From contig CM056742.1 of assembly GCA_029851415.1 (NCBI GenBank), positions 99,244,976 to 99,308,975 on the forward strand: a stretch of 64,000 nt of DNA, given 5' to 3'. How positions within the stretch are numbered: position 1 is the stretch's first letter; each line of letters opens with the position of its first letter. Below the pieces are notes generated by a model that was not told the DNA's origin, did no database searches, and was given only the letters and a program-made list of their open reading frames with translations. Positions 61,073-64,000 of this stretch are shown here, piece by piece. The position numbers were made by a program, and so were the translations under genes. Source of the stretch: Eretmocerus hayati (taxonomy: Eukaryota > Arthropoda > Insecta > Hymenoptera > Aphelinidae).

Positions 61073-61096
61073 GATTGATTGATTGATTGATTAATA
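61073..61096 (-). repeat. (AATC)n tail of minus-strand retroelement
   Basis: On the minus strand AATAAACTTATTAATC is followed by repeated AATC, a microsatellite-type 3' tail as found on Jockey/I/CR1-type elements. Confidence 0.75.
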
Positions 61097-64000
61097 AGTT
61101 TATTTTGCGGGTGGTCCCGAGGAGCGTATGGCAAAGAGTGCAAAACATCATCTTACAATTTTAATACAATTTCCTGAACAAGGTATATAACCAAATTCTC
61201 ACTAAGCTAAACTCGACAGGAATTTTCAAGATAATAACACAAATATAAATAATACTTATACAGTCGGCTAAGCCTCTACTTTTGTATAATTTCGGACATA
61301 TCAACACGTAACATACTCATGCACTTCCTCCTCATAGAAAAAACTATTAACTGTAACTTTGAAAGCTTTGATGGGGACTAGCAGGCGCGTTGCAACAGGT
61401 ATGGAGTTCCATAACTCCATGGCTTGGATGAAAAACGCGTTTTCGTACGTTGTAGTACGTGCTAACGGCATTTGGACTCGAACTGAGTTTACTCGCTGAG
61501 ATCGCCGTACTGTCTCATCAAGAGGTTTAAACAAGCCATGAAGATACTCTGGGGTCGAATTGGAGAGAATTTTGTATGTTTGTACACTGAGAAAGTAATC
61601 ACGTCCACACGCCAATGGCATCCAGTGCAAACGCTCGTAGAATGGCTCTAATTCTGCATCGCGACGACAATGAACAATGAAACGAACGCAAGTATTGAGC
61701 AGACGCTGCAGCTTTGTTACTAGATAGCCTGATAAGTCATAGTATACTAAACATACATAATCGGAATGAGGCGATATAAGCGCACTAACTAAGAATTTCT
61801 CCACTTCGGTGGATAGGAAGTGTCCTCGATTTCGCAATTTATGAAAAACTCCATGTACTTTGGAACAGATACTTGCTACATGAGCATTCCGAGAAAGTTC
61901 TTCCGCGAAAATTATCCCCAAGTTCTTAATCGATTCCCGAAGAGAAATAACAAGGACCACCTCCAAGGATAGGTGGTAGTGCTCCAAGATCGATTCGCAT
62001 GTGATACTGTACAGAGGCGTACAGTATTGCTACTGTCTCAGGAATATTCGGAAGTAAGTTATTATCATTAGCCCATTGCACAATTCTGACCGAGTCGTCG
62101 TTCAGTTTTTCGATCATAGACGGTAATTCATTAGGTCTGCCTTGGATGTATATTTGGAAGTCGTCGGCACATAACATACCCTTACAATATTCTGACATAC
62201 GCAAGATAGGATCAATGAGTATCAGGAAAATTATTGGACCCGGGTTTGAGCCTTGGCGGTAGCCCGACGAACGAGGTTCGAAATTAGACACAGCTCCATT
62301 ATCGCCGACTACAGCTTGTCGTCTACCGCTCAAGTATGAGTGGAACCAGAGTGAAATTTCATTCGAAAAGTTAATTTCTCTCATCCTCAACAATAGTTGC
62401 TCATGGCTAACACTGCTGTTTGCAGATTTGGAATCAAAAAGTACCTTGAGTGTCACCAACCCATTCTCAATGCCACAGCGAATATCCTCTGCGACTTTCA
62501 ATAAAGCAGCTCGCGTGCTGTAGTTCGCGCGAAATCCCGATTGGAATGGGGATAAGATCGTATTACACTCAAGATGGTCCACTACTTGATTAGTTATCAA
62601 AGTATCGAAATCTTTAGCAAAGTGAGGCAAATTTGAGATGGGTCTAATTCCTGCGGGTGTTTGCGGGCGTGGGACTTTACTCAGCGGAATCACAATTGAT
62701 TTCTTCCACATTTCTGGGTAATGGCACGTTTAAATCAAAGCATCGAATGAATTCACGAAAAATGGAACTAGTGAGGGAAGGACTGATCTAAGGTGTTGTA
62801 GGGACATACCGTCATTACTTTGACCCTTCAACTTTGGCAAGCAACTAAGCATGGATTCGTACACCTGATTACCGTCGACTGATGTCAGAGAAAACTCTAG
62901 GTAATCACAAGTAATGCTAGTACTAATGATCAAACGTAAGGTGGATACAAAGCAATTCAGGTGCTGACACGTCATTTCCGAATAGTGTTCATTAAGGACA
63001 TCGGCAGAAAAAATCTCTAGAGGTGACTTGTTTTTGTCTTTGGAAAAACCTAATTTTCTGAGAACATTCCAATAACCTGCTTTTCCAGATGCTCCGGACA
63101 GGGCTTTCACACAATAATCATTCTTAGCCTTTCTTTTCTTATACTTCAACTGTTTCCAGAGTGATTTATATTCAGCCCATTGCATTGGAATTCCAGATAG
63201 GTTGCTTGTTTATATTTCCGGTCACGAGCTTTGCCTCCTTCCACAAGTTCCGGAGTAAGCCACGGGGCAACTCGCTCCCGAACACAGCGTGTATCCAAAG
63301 GCACCATCTGGTCAAGACCACTTGTGACTAATTTCTGGAATCCTTCTAATGAGTTATCAACATCCACGCACTCACAGATCTGGTATGTACAGTGGTTTCT
63401 AACATTTCGCGAAAAACTTCAGCGTCGAATTTGCGAAAATATCTGGAGGTAATCGTCACACACTTTTTTTCTACTGAAGGAAATTTGTAATCAATGATTG
63501 AGTAATCATGACTATTAATGAACGGAGCACTGGACTTCTCTTGGTGAACCACTTTCTCTACAGAATCAGTGATAATAACGTCTATCCAAGTATCGCTATC
63601 CTCAAGATGGTGGGTGGACTCAAACGGGACGCAGTATAAAGAGTTCTCATGAATCAAGTCACGCAAATGCGTAGAATAGTACTCGCTCGAAAGTAAGTCT
63701 GAATTCGAATCACCCACCACGATTACATTAGAATAAGAGTGAGACAACTTTTGAAATGTAGCGAAAATTGAGTCAGGACATTCCCTTTTGGTCTCCGATA
63801 AATAGATCCGAGCAGAACACTGCGGTTTTTTTGTGTCTCAGTATCCAAAATAACGAACTCAGTCTCATTAATGTTTTGAATTTTCGATGTATCGGCGACA
63901 GTATACTTCAGACTATGACGAATATAAACAGCAACGCCTCCGCCTTTAATTAATTCCCCGTTTTCCAGTAGACGAACGGAGACCACGATCGTTACGAACG
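61097..64000 (-). pseudogene. Decayed Jockey/CR1-type non-LTR retrotransposon
   Basis: The minus strand, right to left, carries endonuclease remnants (GGGVAVYIRHSLKYTV; LLGSIYRRPKGN; VVGDSNSDLL in place of GDFN; NSHDYSIIDYKF) in at least three frames (63986-63346). A linker follows (63367-62730). Then RT (62711-61926) has IVIPLSKVPRPQTPAGIRPI, SPFQSGFRANYSTRAALL, LKVLFDSKSANSS (the first catalytic Asp context is altered), YRQGSNPGP and LCADDF in place of FADD. The C-terminal domain is in another frame (61987-61301: LGIIFAEELSRNAHV; NTCVRFIVHCRRDAELEPFY; AFFIQAMELWNSIPV). The 3' UTR of about 200 bp ends in (AATC)n. It is open toward the window edge, with multiple frameshifts. No ORF1 in view. 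Confidence 0.75.

Overview
This window looks like intergenic or intronic DNA from an arthropod, most likely an insect. The evidence is AT-rich sequence crowded with eukaryotic mobile elements: an R1-clade non-LTR retrotransposon, a Penelope-like element, a Jockey/CR1-type non-LTR element, several terminal-inverted-repeat (TIR) DNA elements with TA target duplications, and tRNA-derived repeats. There are also GT-AG-type splice signals and no bacterial gene organisation. The exact order is not determinable from sequence alone. No intact, confidently identifiable cellular gene was found. Most open frames are fortuitous, caused by tandem repeats that lack stops.

Layout. 1-9200: non-coding DNA with a cluster of TTCGCGTACGCGAA palindromes (463-910), several fold-back repeats built on a GTGCG(A/T)AA-type motif, small duplications, and a few candidate minus-strand exons. 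9217-10800 and 23040-24982: two inverted copies of one TIR element carrying a 20-bp VNTR. 11170-17600: about 6 kb of degenerate 55-bp/164-bp and 248-bp tandem repeats, interrupted by a 458-bp MITE. 17689-18113 and 29405-29835: inverted copies of a repeat with a tRNA-like core. 19059-21412: a 2.35-kb TIR element. 22683-26002: a TIR fold-back element with the VNTR element nested at its centre. It has landed at the end of a possible minus-strand host gene (26003-27126).

27270-29402: two fold-back elements. 30440-31090: a 154-bp tandem repeat that passes into about 2.7 kb rich in the word CGGCA. 33755-41000: tandem and dispersed repeats, including a palindromic array of four tRNA-Ser(GGA)-like genes (34245-35860). 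42866-46669: a DNA transposon with TIRs of about 240 bp and a decayed transposase-like gene. 48324-50892: a long-TIR fold-back element. 50940-52200: a decayed Penelope-like element (reverse transcriptase plus remnant GIY-YIG endonuclease).

54704-61060: a head-to-tail array of R1-clade retrotransposon copies. Each is 5'-truncated directly at an (AG)n tract, and the complete 3' ends finish in (AG)n. This is the most interesting arrangement in the window. 61070-64000: a decayed Jockey/CR1-type element on the minus strand, running off the end of the window.

The genes do not form a pathway. The window is a record of nested insertions, tandem expansions and inverted duplications.
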